DNA of 64,000 nucleotides, taken from assembly GCA_019745505.1 (NCBI GenBank), contig JAIETE010000025.1, forward strand, positions 1-64,000, in the 5' to 3' direction. Below the pieces are notes generated by a model, which did not search any database, was not told the DNA's origin, and saw only the letters and a program-made list of their open reading frames with translations. Of this stretch, positions 34,581-43,747 are shown one piece after another (within the stretch, counting starts at the first letter, position 1; every line of letters begins with the position of its first letter). Position numbers and translations under genes: made by a program. The DNA is from Candidatus Obscuribacterales bacterium (lineage in GTDB: Bacteria > Cyanobacteriota > Vampirovibrionia > Obscuribacterales > Obscuribacteraceae).

Positions 34581-35333
34581 ATGAGCAATAAACCGGGTCA
34601 GAGTTCTGGCAATAAAAGAGCAGATGAGTGGGTCATCAAAGATAATCTATTCCATCGCCGGGTTACTGATGTTCGCAACCAGGTAACCTGGGATTTCGAT
34701 TCAACCGAAAAGGCGATTGATATTTTGCAAACCGGCGGACCCAGCCGTTTTGGAGCCAGTGCGCAGCAGCAACCAGAATACCAGCCACTTTCCGATGAAG
34801 AAATCGAAGCATATGCTTTCTTCGATTCGACGACTCCTTGTTTGAAATTCCAGTACATGCTTCGAATGCTGCGGCGAGAGCTCAAGCGTGGAAAGCGCTT
34901 CAATCGACCGATTGCCGTGCTTGTTGTTGCAGTAGATGGTTTCCAGAACATTGTCCTGAAGCATGGACCTTCGGCGGCTGACGCGATGTTGGCTTTCGTA
35001 GGTGAGCGCTTGAACGCTGTAACGCGCAGTGATATCGACCTTGCCGGTCGTTATGTCAATGAGCGTTTCTTGATTATTCTTCCTGAGACACCCGGAAAAG
35101 GAGCCACGATTGCGGCTGAGCGTTTGCGCAAGGATGTCGAAGCAGCCGTAATGCAATGGCAATGGCATCAATTGCAAGTGACAGTCAGTATAGGTATTGC
35201 GCACCGTCCCGGTCATGCCGGGGAAGCCGAAGAATTGATTGTTCAAGCGGATATGGCATGCGAGTCAGTTGAGCGCACGGGCGGCAACAATATCGCAATT
35301 GCTCAGATGACCGAGTTTGTCGGAGCCGAGTAG
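34581..35333 (+). CDS. GGDEF-domain protein with degenerate active site
   Basis: 250 residues: an N-terminal part of about 85 residues without known fold, then a GGDEF domain. The fold is recognisable (RRELKRGKRFNRPIAVLVVAVD, ILPETPGKGATIAAERLRKDVE, VTVSIGIAH), but the signature is VNERF instead of GGDEF and the R-x-x-D inhibitory site is also absent, so cyclase activity is not expected. It may bind GTP or partner proteins. AGGAAGG lies about 10 bases before the ATG. Its stop is three bases from the convergent queA stop. It is similar in plan to 43049-43747. Confidence 0.8.
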   Translation: MSNKPGQSSGNKRADEWVIKDNLFHRRVTDVRNQVTWDFDSTEKAIDILQTGGPSRFGASAQQQPEYQPLSDEEIEAYAFFDSTTPCLKFQYMLRMLRRELKRGKRFNRPIAVLVVAVDGFQNIVLKHGPSAADAMLAFVGERLNAVTRSDIDLAGRYVNERFLIILPETPGKGATIAAERLRKDVEAAVMQWQWHQLQVTVSIGIAHRPGHAGEAEELIVQADMACESVERTGGNNIAIAQMTEFVGAE

Positions 35334-35336
35334 TAT

Positions 35337-36440
35337 CTACAGAATTAGCATCGCGTCGCCGTAGCTGTAGAAGCGATAGCGTTGCTCGACTGCTTGTGTG
35401 TACGCTCGCAAAATAGTTTGCCTGCCTGCAAAGGCAGCCACAAGCACGAGCAGGCTGGAGCCGCTCAGATGGAAGTTTGTAATCAGGCTGTCGACTATGT
35501 TGAACTTGTGACCCGGCCTGACATAGAGGCTCGTACTGCCGTCTTGCACTGCTTCCAGCCTGCCGTTTTCGCCGGCTGTCTCCAGCGCTCTCAGGCTGGT
35601 TGTTCCGACGGCGATAACGCGCGAGCCGCGTTCTTTTGCAGCATTGACCGCCGCTGCTGTAGCTTCTGAAATCGAGTAGGTCTCCGCCTCGATTGTATGT
35701 TCGTCAACGCTGGTAGATATGGGTTTGAATGTGCCGGGACCGACATGGAGCGTGATTTTGTGCATCTCCACGCCTTTATCTGCAAGCTGCCGGATCAATT
35801 CATTGGTGAAATGCAAACCCGCGGTAGGTGCTGCAACCGCGCCCGGATGCTGGGCGAAGACTGTTTGATATCGGTCGAGATCTTTATCTCTTCGAGGCTC
35901 CTCCAAATCGTCCAGGTTGTCCTTTTCCTGTTGAATGTAGGGCGGAAGCGGCGCGTATCCAACGTCTTTCAGTATTTGAAAAACCTTTTCCCTGTCGCCG
36001 AGATCGACCAGAAGTCGTTTGAAACCATCCGGTCCGGTCGTCAAATCTTTCAATATCAGAGGATAAACTTTCCCTGATGGCGAATCCAGAAGGAGTTCTT
36101 CGCCTATTTTCAGCCGCTTTATTGATGTTGCCATCGCTTCCCATACCGCGGCTGAAGCTGTAGTTGGCTTCAAAAGAAGCATCTTTAGATTGCCGCCGCT
36201 CTTTCTGCGCGGAAACAGTTTGGCTGGAATAACCTGCGTATCGTTGGCAACTATTACATCTCCAGGCTCGAGAAAATTCAATATATCTTTGAATTGAACA
36301 TGCTTGAAGGTGTTGTCTTTTCGATCGATTACAAACAAGCGCGACTCATCGCGCTTTCCCAGCGGCTCTTGAGCAATCAGTTCGGGCGGCAGCTCAAACT
36401 CGAAGTCTTTCAGTTCAAGTGCGATTTCCTGTTTTTCCAT
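35337..36440 (-). CDS. queA: tRNA ribosyltransferase-isomerase (queuosine synthesis)
   Basis: 367 residues. QueA transfers the ribosyl part of S-adenosylmethionine to preQ1 in tRNA, giving epoxyqueuosine. Family motifs: DFEFELPPELIAQEPLGKRD, VIVANDTQVIPAKLF, APTAGLHFTNEL, HVGPGTFKP and FHLSGSSLLVLVAAFAG, ending SYGDAMLIL. It is divergent from queG with a 55-bp gap, so the two consecutive enzymes of the pathway share one short promoter region. Confidence 0.95.
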   Translation of the reverse strand: MEKQEIALELKDFEFELPPELIAQEPLGKRDESRLFVIDRKDNTFKHVQFKDILNFLEPGDVIVANDTQVIPAKLFPRRKSGGNLKMLLLKPTTASAAVWEAMATSIKRLKIGEELLLDSPSGKVYPLILKDLTTGPDGFKRLLVDLGDREKVFQILKDVGYAPLPPYIQQEKDNLDDLEEPRRDKDLDRYQTVFAQHPGAVAAPTAGLHFTNELIRQLADKGVEMHKITLHVGPGTFKPISTSVDEHTIEAETYSISEATAAAVNAAKERGSRVIAVGTTSLRALETAGENGRLEAVQDGSTSLYVRPGHKFNIVDSLITNFHLSGSSLLVLVAAFAGRQTILRAYTQAVEQRYRFYSYGDAMLIL

Positions 36441-36495
36441 TACTTATTAGATTCTCTTTTGGCTCAATGCGTGCAAGCCGGGGTATTATCGAGCC

Positions 36496-37668
36496 ATGAC
36501 CTCGCAGCAACTAAAAGAAGAGATCAAGCGAATAGCTTCCGAGCTCGGCTTTCAGCGCACCGTAATCGCATCACTTGAGCCCATGGAAACTGAGCGTCAA
36601 GAGTATGAGCGCTGGCTGGCGCTTGGATACGCGGCCGGTATGGAATACCTCAAGCGCAACCCACATTTTAGAACATCTCCGCAGATGCTGTATCCGGAGG
36701 GGCGTTCGGCAATCGTTGTCTCTGTCAGCTACTATACGGAGGTCCCGGAGCCGCCGCCTGGCTTCTTCGGCAAGGTTGCCCGCTATGCCGTGGGGCTCGA
36801 TTATCACGTAGTAATTCGGGCAAAATTGAGAGAGCTTAATGCGCGTATCGAAAAATTAGCCGGACGCAAGATCCTTGCAAAGGCGTATACGGACGATGTT
36901 TCCTTGTTGGAGCAGGGCCTGGCTGCTCGTCATGGTCTTGGCTTTGCAGGGCGTCACACATTGATAATCGGACCGCAAATGATGGGCACTTACAATTTTG
37001 TGGCCGAGCTCATTACCGAGCTGGAGCTTGATGCAGATGAGGCCTACCAGGGTACTTGCGGCAAGTGTTTTCGCTGCGGTGAGGGATGTCCTACCGATGC
37101 CATCGAATATGGTGTGGGAGTAAATTCCAATCGGTGCATTTCGTATTTGACGATCGAGAATAAGGGAGGAATTCCTTTAGAGCTGAGGAAACCTCTGGGC
37201 CGGTGGGTATTCGGTTGCGACGTGTGTCAGGACGTTTGTCCGTACAACGGCCGGCCTAACTATTCGCCCTGGGAGGAATTCTCACCCGAGCGCGGTGCCG
37301 GGCATCATTTGGATTTGCTTTCGATTTTGAACCTGAAATCGGAAGAGGTATTTCGAGAGCGCTTTGTCCACACACCGTTACGGCGTCCCAAGCTTCGGGG
37401 CTTGACCCGCAATTGTCTCACCGTGATCGGTAATATCCTTGGTGATAGGAGTTCTGAAACCGCCGCCTCTGTTAGTGATGTTTGTCGAGATGATGCGGTG
37501 GCGAAGCTTTTTCAGTTTTTGGAAACAAATCCGGAAGACATGCTGAAGGAGCACGCCTATTGGGCTTTGGCACAACACGATGACTATAAGACGCGGGCGA
37601 AATTGAAGCAGGCTATCGACAGCGAAGAAGATCCGAATATTCGCAATTTGATATGCGCGTATGTTTGA
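36496..37668 (+). CDS. queG: Epoxyqueuosine reductase
   Basis: 390 residues. QueG uses cobalamin and two [4Fe-4S] clusters to reduce epoxyqueuosine to queuosine in tRNA, the step after QueA. Seen: N-terminal cobalamin-binding region, then ferredoxin-type clusters GTCGKCFRCGEGCPTDAI and FGCDVCQDVCPYN, and a C-terminal HEAT-like helical part (about 330-390). Placed head-to-head with queA. Confidence 0.93.
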   Translation: MTSQQLKEEIKRIASELGFQRTVIASLEPMETERQEYERWLALGYAAGMEYLKRNPHFRTSPQMLYPEGRSAIVVSVSYYTEVPEPPPGFFGKVARYAVGLDYHVVIRAKLRELNARIEKLAGRKILAKAYTDDVSLLEQGLAARHGLGFAGRHTLIIGPQMMGTYNFVAELITELELDADEAYQGTCGKCFRCGEGCPTDAIEYGVGVNSNRCISYLTIENKGGIPLELRKPLGRWVFGCDVCQDVCPYNGRPNYSPWEEFSPERGAGHHLDLLSILNLKSEEVFRERFVHTPLRRPKLRGLTRNCLTVIGNILGDRSSETAASVSDVCRDDAVAKLFQFLETNPEDMLKEHAYWALAQHDDYKTRAKLKQAIDSEEDPNIRNLICAYV

Positions 37669-37699
37669 TTTTGGAGTGGCAGGCTAGTGAAGAGTGGAT

Positions 37700-38935
37700 T
37701 CAATATTTCGGCGAAATTTGCGTTTCGCTCGCCTGCGGCGGTGTTTCAAATGACGTCCTGACTCGTTGCGTCGAGTCGACCGAATAGTCGCGGTCTTTCC
37801 ATTTGACTTGGCGTCCGGTAAGAAAGCAGTATGCGGAATTGATGTACATCGCACCGGTCATCACGGCGCCTAGCGGCAGGAGCAGGAAGCAGAGCGGATT
37901 CAAGCCCTTATAGAAAACAGTGCTTCGAGCGTACCAAATCACCATGCAAGAGAATTGTACGGCAAGTGAAAACCACAGAAGCGCTGGAGCAATTTGTTCA
38001 GACATGCCACTTGGATTTGCTATTGCGACTGCTAAAGTGACAAATGGAGCCAGAAGGCATAAGTTCAACATTATTACGACGCCGATCAGGCTGGGAACAC
38101 TGCAGTTGATCAGCGCAAAGGCATTTTTTGTCCAACCGCTCCATAATTCACAGAAGTTTGTGTACATCCTTACCGAATACAGCGGTCTGCCGTCGCAAGC
38201 GGTAACAGAGAAGCCCCTTTCTTTGGTGACTCTGCCTATTGAGATGTCGTCCAAAATTTGATCTTTGACCGACTCATGCCCTCCGATAGCATCATATGTG
38301 GTGCGCTTCACCATTATGTATTGACCATATGCATAGGCGCGGGCGGATTTTGGGTCGTTGATGGAATTGGTCGGATCGCCCATGAGAAAAGAGCCGATCA
38401 GTACCGGCATGATTACTCTTTCTCCAAAACTATAGAGTTCTTGTACCGGCATGAATGAAATCATGTCTACGTTATACGTTATGGCCGCGGCTACCGCGTC
38501 TCTCAAGGAATTTGGTTTGTGGAAGGTATCTGCATCGGAGAATACGAGCCATTCGCCCTTGGCGTGCGGGCTCCCATGGTCCAGCGCGTTGCACTTGCCC
38601 AGCCAGCCTTGCCTACTTTCGCGTCCTTGTATGACCTTTATGTTTGAAAATCTAGCTGCCAGCTCTGCAATAATCCGGCCGGAAGAGTCGGTCGATTTGT
38701 CATCTATGACGATAATGTCGAAGTCGGGATAGTCTTGTTGCGCAAGAGACTCCAGGCATCTTCCTACTTTGCCTTCTTCGTTTCTAACGGGCACGATGAC
38801 GCTGATTGAGGGAAGCTGTTCGTCGCTTAGCGAGCATTTCGGCACGCTGCGAAAGGTGGCGAAGAAAGATAACATCAGCGCCAGCAAAATAACCAGCAAG
38901 ACTGTGTTCAAGATGATAAACGCGGCAAAAAGCAT
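37700..38935 (-). CDS. Glycosyltransferase family 2, membrane-anchored
   Basis: 411 residues: one N-terminal transmembrane helix (5-27), a GT2 catalytic domain with ISVIVPVRNEEG, DIIVIDDKSTDSS, SDADT (the DxD metal site) and LDDISIGR with W in WSGWTKN, and three C-terminal transmembrane helices (about 280-375). This layout matches processive or lipid-directed GT2 enzymes such as those in carotenoid or hopanoid glycosylation. The acceptor is not identifiable. No polysaccharide genes are adjacent. Confidence 0.85.
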   Translation of the reverse strand: MLFAAFIILNTVLLVILLALMLSFFATFRSVPKCSLSDEQLPSISVIVPVRNEEGKVGRCLESLAQQDYPDFDIIVIDDKSTDSSGRIIAELAARFSNIKVIQGRESRQGWLGKCNALDHGSPHAKGEWLVFSDADTFHKPNSLRDAVAAAITYNVDMISFMPVQELYSFGERVIMPVLIGSFLMGDPTNSINDPKSARAYAYGQYIMVKRTTYDAIGGHESVKDQILDDISIGRVTKERGFSVTACDGRPLYSVRMYTNFCELWSGWTKNAFALINCSVPSLIGVVIMLNLCLLAPFVTLAVAIANPSGMSEQIAPALLWFSLAVQFSCMVIWYARSTVFYKGLNPLCFLLLPLGAVMTGAMYINSAYCFLTGRQVKWKDRDYSVDSTQRVRTSFETPPQASETQISPKY

Positions 38936-39031
38936 AAGGGTACATAATACACGACGGTGTTCCGCGTGCTTCCTGCGCTCTGCCGGAGCTTAACTGGCCG
39001 GGGGTGAGCAGACGAGAGGGATGTCAACGGT

Positions 39032-39052
39032 GTCCGAATTCATGATTCGGAC
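39032..39052. terminator. Hairpin after the short-chain dehydrogenase gene
   Basis: GTCCGAA (39032-39038) and TTCGGAC (39046-39052) pair perfectly around a 7-base loop, four bases beyond the minus-strand stop at 39056. There is no T run, so this may be a 3'-end stabiliser rather than a classic terminator. Confidence 0.4.
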
Positions 39053-39055
39053 GGG

Positions 39056-39838
39056 CTACATGCCGGCAGTCAGTCCGCCATCGACTGCTATGGTGGCGCC
39101 GGAAACGTAGCGGGCGTCATCGGACGAGAGGAAGAGCACAACTGAAGCAACTTCTTCCGGCATTCCTACGCGCAGCATCGGTATATTCGCTTTGACGAAT
39201 TCATCGAGAACTTCCGGACCCGATCTGCCTACGCGCGCTCCGACTTCTCTGTTGAAACGCTCGCACAAGGGGGTCTTGATGCATCCGGGGCAAACGCAAT
39301 TGCATCTCACTCCGTAGGCGCCGTAGTCGAGCGCGATTGATTTTGTAAGGTGGATGATGCCGGCTTTTGATGTGCTGTATGCGGCATTGAGCCTGATCCC
39401 TCGAAGTCCTGCGTCGGAGGCGTTGTTGGTTATGACACCGAAGCCGGTGCGCACCATGTGCTCTGCAGCAGCACGCGCGACCATGAAAGTGCCTTTCAAA
39501 TTCGTGTCGATAACTTGATCCCACTGTTCGTCAGTCGTCTCCAGAAGCGGCGCGACATACTCACAGCCGGCATTGTTGAGAACGAAGTGCAAGTCTCCGA
39601 ACTTTGAAATTGTTTCCTTTATGCTGCCGGCAACCAGCTCCGAATTGGAAATATCGCCGCTGATGGCAAGGCACTTGCCGCCCGCTGCTTCGATGGTTTT
39701 TGCCGTTTCCCCGGCGCCTTCGGCGTTGATGTCGACAATTGTCACCGCTGCGCCTTCGGCGGCGAAAGCGATTGCCGTAGCCCTGCCAATGCCTGAGCCA
39801 CCACCGGTGATGTATGCTGTTTTACCCTTGAATCGCAC
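39056..39838 (-). CDS. Short-chain dehydrogenase/reductase
   Basis: 260 residues of the classical SDR type: cofactor motif TGGGSGIG (11-18), acidic residue after strand 2 (VDIN, favouring NAD(H)), NNAG (88-91), catalytic Ser141 and Y154-x-x-x-K158, and a C-terminal DARYVSGATIAVDGG. The family oxidises or reduces alcohols and ketones; it could be a 3-oxoacyl reductase or a sugar/steroid-type dehydrogenase. It starts with GTG 25 bases after the MshEN-like gene and probably shares its transcript. No fatty-acid genes are adjacent, so a FabG role is uncertain. Confidence 0.87.
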   Translation of the reverse strand: MRFKGKTAYITGGGSGIGRATAIAFAAEGAAVTIVDINAEGAGETAKTIEAAGGKCLAISGDISNSELVAGSIKETISKFGDLHFVLNNAGCEYVAPLLETTDEQWDQVIDTNLKGTFMVARAAAEHMVRTGFGVITNNASDAGLRGIRLNAAYSTSKAGIIHLTKSIALDYGAYGVRCNCVCPGCIKTPLCERFNREVGARVGRSGPEVLDEFVKANIPMLRVGMPEEVASVVLFLSSDDARYVSGATIAVDGGLTAGM

Positions 39839-39863
39839 TTTCGAGTCTGTTGCAGCGAGGATA

Positions 39864-40172
39864 TTATTCTTCGCCTTCCTTGCCTTGTTTGCTTACCATC
39901 TCGGTGAGCGACTCGATGATTACTTGATCGCTTCTGTGTTGCCAATCGAGAGCTTTCATAAGGTCTTCGCGCGACATGATGCCTTTTGCCAAAACCAGCT
40001 CACCAAAGGGCATGCCCGATTTCTCTTGTTCTTTGATCAAATCTTCCAACTGCTTGAGTGTAATTTTGCCGTGCTTCAGAAGAATTTCGCCGAGCTTTTC
40101 AGGGCGAGTGAGAATATCCCACTTCTGCTCGTCGTTGAGGTCTTCTTCTTCTTTTTGGTCACTAGGGTCCAT
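39864..40172 (-). CDS. Stand-alone MshEN/GspE N-terminal-like domain protein
   Basis: 102 residues from ATG 40172, which has AAGGA seven bases upstream. The core RPEKLGEILLKHGKITLKQL, then LIKEQEKSGMPFGELVLAKGIMSREDLMKALDWQ, resembles the N-terminal domain of type II secretion/type IV pilus ATPases (GspE/PilB/MshE), which in MshE binds cyclic di-GMP. Here it stands alone without an ATPase domain, between acidic tails. No pilus genes are next to it, though an Flp-type prepilin is 9 kb away. A role as a small adaptor in secretion or c-di-GMP signalling is inference. Confidence 0.65.
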   Translation of the reverse strand: MDPSDQKEEEDLNDEQKWDILTRPEKLGEILLKHGKITLKQLEDLIKEQEKSGMPFGELVLAKGIMSREDLMKALDWQHRSDQVIIESLTEMVSKQGKEGEE

Positions 40173-40335
40173 GAGCAAATCCTTGGTATTGGGATTCTAG
40201 AGCGATTCAAACGAAAATCGTCTTGTCTGAGCAGCGGGCCGGGACACCAATATTCTAAATCTGATATTTCTTCTTGAAGATTCTACGAGATTTTAGCAGA
40301 GCCTTCAAAAACCGAATGTCAGAAGGGATGAAACC

Positions 40336-41304
40336 CTACGCCGCCTTCGGTTTTGGCTTTGCCCCGGAAACTCCTCTGAACTCGCGCCACATTACAAGCA
40401 AGCAACTGGCATTGAAAATGGAGGAGTAGGTTCCGGAGATGATGCCGAGGAGCATGGCTAAAACGAAGTCTTTGGTCGTCACGCCGCCCAGGAAATACAG
40501 GACGGTCAAAGTGATGACTACCGTCAACGATGTGTAGATTGAACGGGCAAGCGTCTGATTAACGCTGTCGTTGGCGACATGCCCGAAGTTTTTCTTGTAC
40601 TCGTTGCCGCTCTCGTCTGTAGCTCTGCTGCCTACATATTTGACGTTTTCTCTGACTCGGTCGAACACTACGATGGTGTCGTGAACAGAAAAACCGATAA
40701 CCGTCAGCACGGCGGAGATAAACAAGCTGTCCACCTCGGTGCCGGCAACCAGACCCAGAATGGCGAAGATGCCGCACAAGGCGATGACGTCATGCAGCAG
40801 CGCTACGATTGCGCAGATGGCATAGTCGAATTGGAATCGATAGGAGATGTACCCGACCATCATCAAGAAAGTGACCAGAAGAGCAATCAGCCCGCTGGAC
40901 AATAATTCCGGTCCAACCGTCGCGCTTACTTTGTCTACTGATAGAACTTTGAATTCGCCCAGTTTGGACGTCAGATCGCTATCCAGCTTGCGTTTTTCGT
41001 CTTCGTTGTCGATTGCCTTCGTGCGCATGACGATCACTTCTTTTCCGGAAATGAAAGCTTGCTGAACTTGCGAGCCTTCGAATCCGGATTCGGCGAGAAC
41101 CTGCCTTACGGTGTCTAGAGGCGCAGGTTTGTCGAATTGGTATTGCAGGATCGAGCCGCCGGTAAAGTCAATTCCCGGCTTGAGCGGCGAATTGTACTTG
41201 GTGGCGCAGATGATCATGGCGATTATTCCCGGCACCAGAATGACACCGGAAATGCCCAGCCAGATCCAGCGATATTTGACTAGGTCTATCTTTACGCCCT
41301 TCAC
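40336..41304 (-). CDS. secF: Protein translocase subunit SecF
   Basis: 322 residues with six transmembrane helices and a periplasmic loop after helix 1. Typical segments are PGIDFTGGSILQYQF, GPELLSSGLIALLVTFLMMVGYI and VLTVIGFSVHDTIVVFDRVREN. With SecD it forms the RND-type complex that uses the proton gradient to pull exported proteins across the membrane. It overlaps secD by four bases. Confidence 0.95.
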   Translation of the reverse strand: MKGVKIDLVKYRWIWLGISGVILVPGIIAMIICATKYNSPLKPGIDFTGGSILQYQFDKPAPLDTVRQVLAESGFEGSQVQQAFISGKEVIVMRTKAIDNEDEKRKLDSDLTSKLGEFKVLSVDKVSATVGPELLSSGLIALLVTFLMMVGYISYRFQFDYAICAIVALLHDVIALCGIFAILGLVAGTEVDSLFISAVLTVIGFSVHDTIVVFDRVRENVKYVGSRATDESGNEYKKNFGHVANDSVNQTLARSIYTSLTVVITLTVLYFLGGVTTKDFVLAMLLGIISGTYSSIFNASCLLVMWREFRGVSGAKPKPKAA

Positions 41305-42908
41305 AGCGCCTCCTCTTTCTTAGCTTCTGCTTCCTTGAAAATTTGTTGTTTCTTGATTTCGTGACCCTTCTTGTCGTACTTGTGTCCGAACATGCCCATG
41401 CTCTTCGGTATCAAGTGCAACATCGAGCGAGTAGCCGTAATGGCTGTAAACATCGAAACCGCCACACCGATCGCCAGTGTGACTGCGAAACCTTTTACGA
41501 TTGATGTGCCGCAGAGCATGAGAACGCCGCAGGCGATCATGCTGTTGACGTTACTATCAAAGATTGACGAAAATGCTCTTCCGAAGCCGTTTTCAATCGC
41601 TACGTACAAACCTTTGCCACTGTTCAATTCTTCTTTCGTTCTTTCGAAAATCAGGATGTTGGCATCGACCGCCATGCCGACTGACAGAATGAAACCGGCA
41701 ATACCGGCTAATGTCAGAGTGACGGGCACGGCCTTGAAGATGGCCAGGGTCATAATCGTATAAAGGATAAGAGCGATGTCTGCGATCAGCCCGGGAAGTC
41801 CATAGACGATGACCATGAAGACCATGACCGCGGCAATGCCGACAGCACCGGCCAGCAAGCTCTTCTGAATGGAGTCTTGTCCGAGTGTTGCACCGACCGT
41901 TCTTTCTTCCAATATTTTTACCGGCACAGGCAATGCACCGGCGTTCAGTTTGACGGCCAGGTCTACTGCTTGATCGCGGCTGAAATTACCCGTGATTTCG
42001 CCGGTGCCACCCAAAATAGGTTCGCGCACGTTGACGCCGCGATACTCGACGAGCGATACGGGTCGACCATCCTGACCTCTGTCAGTGGGCTCGCCGTCGA
42101 GGAAAATACCAATTTGTCTGCCGACCAGGCGCGATGTCATTTCGCCGAATTTCTTGGCGCCTTCCGGTTTGAATTCAAAAGAAACTCGCCACAATCCTCC
42201 CGAAACCATAGGAGAACCTTGCGCGTGTTTGAAATCCGCACCGGTCAAACCTGTTTCTTTCCAAATCGGGCCTCCGTTAGGACCGATGAGAGGTCGTCCG
42301 GCCTCGTCGTAAGCCATCTCTTTGAATTCGAGGAGGGCTGTCGTTCCGATTCGGTCTTTCGCTTGTTGCGGATCTTTGATACCGGGCATCTCAACGATCA
42401 AGCGATCTTTGCCGGATCGCTGCACGAGTGTTTCCGATACACCAAGGCTGTTGATGCGGTTGTTGATGACTGTCTCGACGCCGTTCATTACTTGCGGATT
42501 GATTTCCGGAACCAGTTTGCTGGGCAGAGCTTGCAGCAAGAGTTGGCTGCCGCCGCGCAAGTCGAGACCGAGTTTTAGTGTCGTGAAAAGCACATAGCCG
42601 TTGTAACGCTCGATGATTTGCATGTTGTTGGCCATCTGCGCATTGTCGGTTGTGCGCTTATACAAATCTTCTTTCTCGTACTCGTTCATTTTTTCGTAGC
42701 CGGGAGTCTCTTTCACCCGCTTTTCCACCTCAATCTTGAGGGCATCGGGTGTGAGTTCGGCCAACTTTTGCCAGTCGGCGACGGTTTTTTCCGGCTCGAC
42801 CTGGAAGAGAGTAACGAGCGACCAGATCAAAACGCCGATGATGGCGAATGGCTTCCAGTCTTTGATAAATGAGCCGGAGCTAACTTGCGGCTTCGACGGA
42901 GATAGCAT
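41301..42908 (-). CDS. secD: Protein translocase subunit SecD
   Basis: 535 residues. Contains KLGLDLRGGSQLLLQALP near the N-terminus, a large periplasmic domain and the C-terminal AGFILSVGMAVDANILIFERTKEEL with following helices. ATG 42908 is preferred: an in-frame TTG at 42941 directly abuts a TATAAT at 42942-42947, so transcription should start inside that extension. An AAGGA lies 12 bases before the ATG, somewhat far. secD and secF form an operon; yajC is not adjacent. Confidence 0.93.
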   Translation of the reverse strand: MLSPSKPQVSSGSFIKDWKPFAIIGVLIWSLVTLFQVEPEKTVADWQKLAELTPDALKIEVEKRVKETPGYEKMNEYEKEDLYKRTTDNAQMANNMQIIERYNGYVLFTTLKLGLDLRGGSQLLLQALPSKLVPEINPQVMNGVETVINNRINSLGVSETLVQRSGKDRLIVEMPGIKDPQQAKDRIGTTALLEFKEMAYDEAGRPLIGPNGGPIWKETGLTGADFKHAQGSPMVSGGLWRVSFEFKPEGAKKFGEMTSRLVGRQIGIFLDGEPTDRGQDGRPVSLVEYRGVNVREPILGGTGEITGNFSRDQAVDLAVKLNAGALPVPVKILEERTVGATLGQDSIQKSLLAGAVGIAAVMVFMVIVYGLPGLIADIALILYTIMTLAIFKAVPVTLTLAGIAGFILSVGMAVDANILIFERTKEELNSGKGLYVAIENGFGRAFSSIFDSNVNSMIACGVLMLCGTSIVKGFAVTLAIGVAVSMFTAITATRSMLHLIPKSMGMFGHKYDKKGHEIKKQQIFKEAEAKKEEAL

Positions 42909-42941
42909 CGATTGAGACTTTCCTTGATTTACGACCGGCAA

Positions 42942-42947
42942 ATTATA
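42942..42947 (-). promoter_or_regulatory. -10 box (TATAAT) of secDF
   Basis: Perfect TATAAT on the minus strand, 34 bases before the chosen secD ATG. No strong -35 hexamer is visible. Confidence 0.5.
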
Positions 42948-43048
42948 AGCGTGCCTGATGCTTTGTGTCCCTCAGACTGTCTTATGTTTGATATCAAAAT
43001 AGGTGCAAAAAAATGAAGAGCGTATTGCAACGTCTTTCATTGTGACAC

Positions 43049-43747
43049 TTAGACTGAGCAGACCCGGTCTCCGCCGCGTTGCATGGCCATCTCAAGTGCT
43101 TGTATGGAACGGGCAACCAGTTCGTCGTGTTCGCGAGCGTGTGCGGGGAATGCCGCCAGTCCGACGGACGCGGTGACTTTGAGGTTGTGCCAGTTGTGCG
43201 TGATTGCTTGCGAGCCAATACGCTGCCGGATGCGCTCAGCAACTATCTGAGCGCCAGAGGAGTTGGTTTCCGGGAAAATAATGGCGAATTCTTCTGCGCT
43301 GTAACGTGCCGGAATATCCACGTCTCTGACAGCTCCTTGCAAGACCGAGCCAATCACTTTAAGTACGGCATCGGATGTCAGTGCTCCGTACTGTCTGGAA
43401 ATGTCTTTAAAGTTGTCTACTGTGACCATGCAAAGAGCAACCGGGCGTTTGTAGCGCTTCGCTCTTTTCAGCTCTTCCTTAATCTCTTTGAGGAAAGTCC
43501 TCGAGTTGTAAAGCTCGGTGAGGGTGTCGAGCAACGCCAGGCGCTCGATTTCTTCGCCCTTCACCATGCTCATCTTGTTTTCTGTCGTGGTCAAAAGCGA
43601 GCGCTGCTCAAGCTCTTTGACTCTCTCTAAAACCTGACTGTCCATGTACGAACGATTGCCAAGCTGCTTGAGACGATTAGGATTGTCGAGAACTCGGCAA
43701 AACATGCATGTTCGGCCGCTGCAAATGTGATCCTGGCGTCTTTCCAT
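43049..43747 (-). CDS. GGDEF-domain protein with degenerate active site
   Basis: 232 residues. The N-terminus carries three closely spaced cysteines (CSGRTCMFC), possibly a metal or redox site, then a GGDEF fold (DTLTELYNSRTFLKEIKEEL, FPETNSSGAQIVAERIRQRI, VTASVGLAAFPA). The signature is SAEEF in place of GGDEF and the R-x-x-D inhibitory site is not conserved (RDVD lies near but with altered context). The E-E-F part is kept, so weak activity cannot be excluded. An AGGAAGG precedes the ATG by about 11 bases. It resembles 34581-35333 in size and in loss of the motif. Confidence 0.8.
   Translation of the reverse strand: MERRQDHICSGRTCMFCRVLDNPNRLKQLGNRSYMDSQVLERVKELEQRSLLTTTENKMSMVKGEEIERLALLDTLTELYNSRTFLKEIKEELKRAKRYKRPVALCMVTVDNFKDISRQYGALTSDAVLKVIGSVLQGAVRDVDIPARYSAEEFAIIFPETNSSGAQIVAERIRQRIGSQAITHNWHNLKVTASVGLAAFPAHAREHDELVARSIQALEMAMQRGGDRVCSV

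Noticed and set aside
39573-40277. Plus-strand ORF of 234 codons across the short-chain dehydrogenase and MshEN-like genes
   Set aside because: Covers two well-supported minus-strand genes and has the residue bias expected for an antisense frame.
41877-42578. Plus-strand ORF of 233 codons opposite secD
   Set aside because: Fully antisense to secD, whose motifs are clear; no independent signals.
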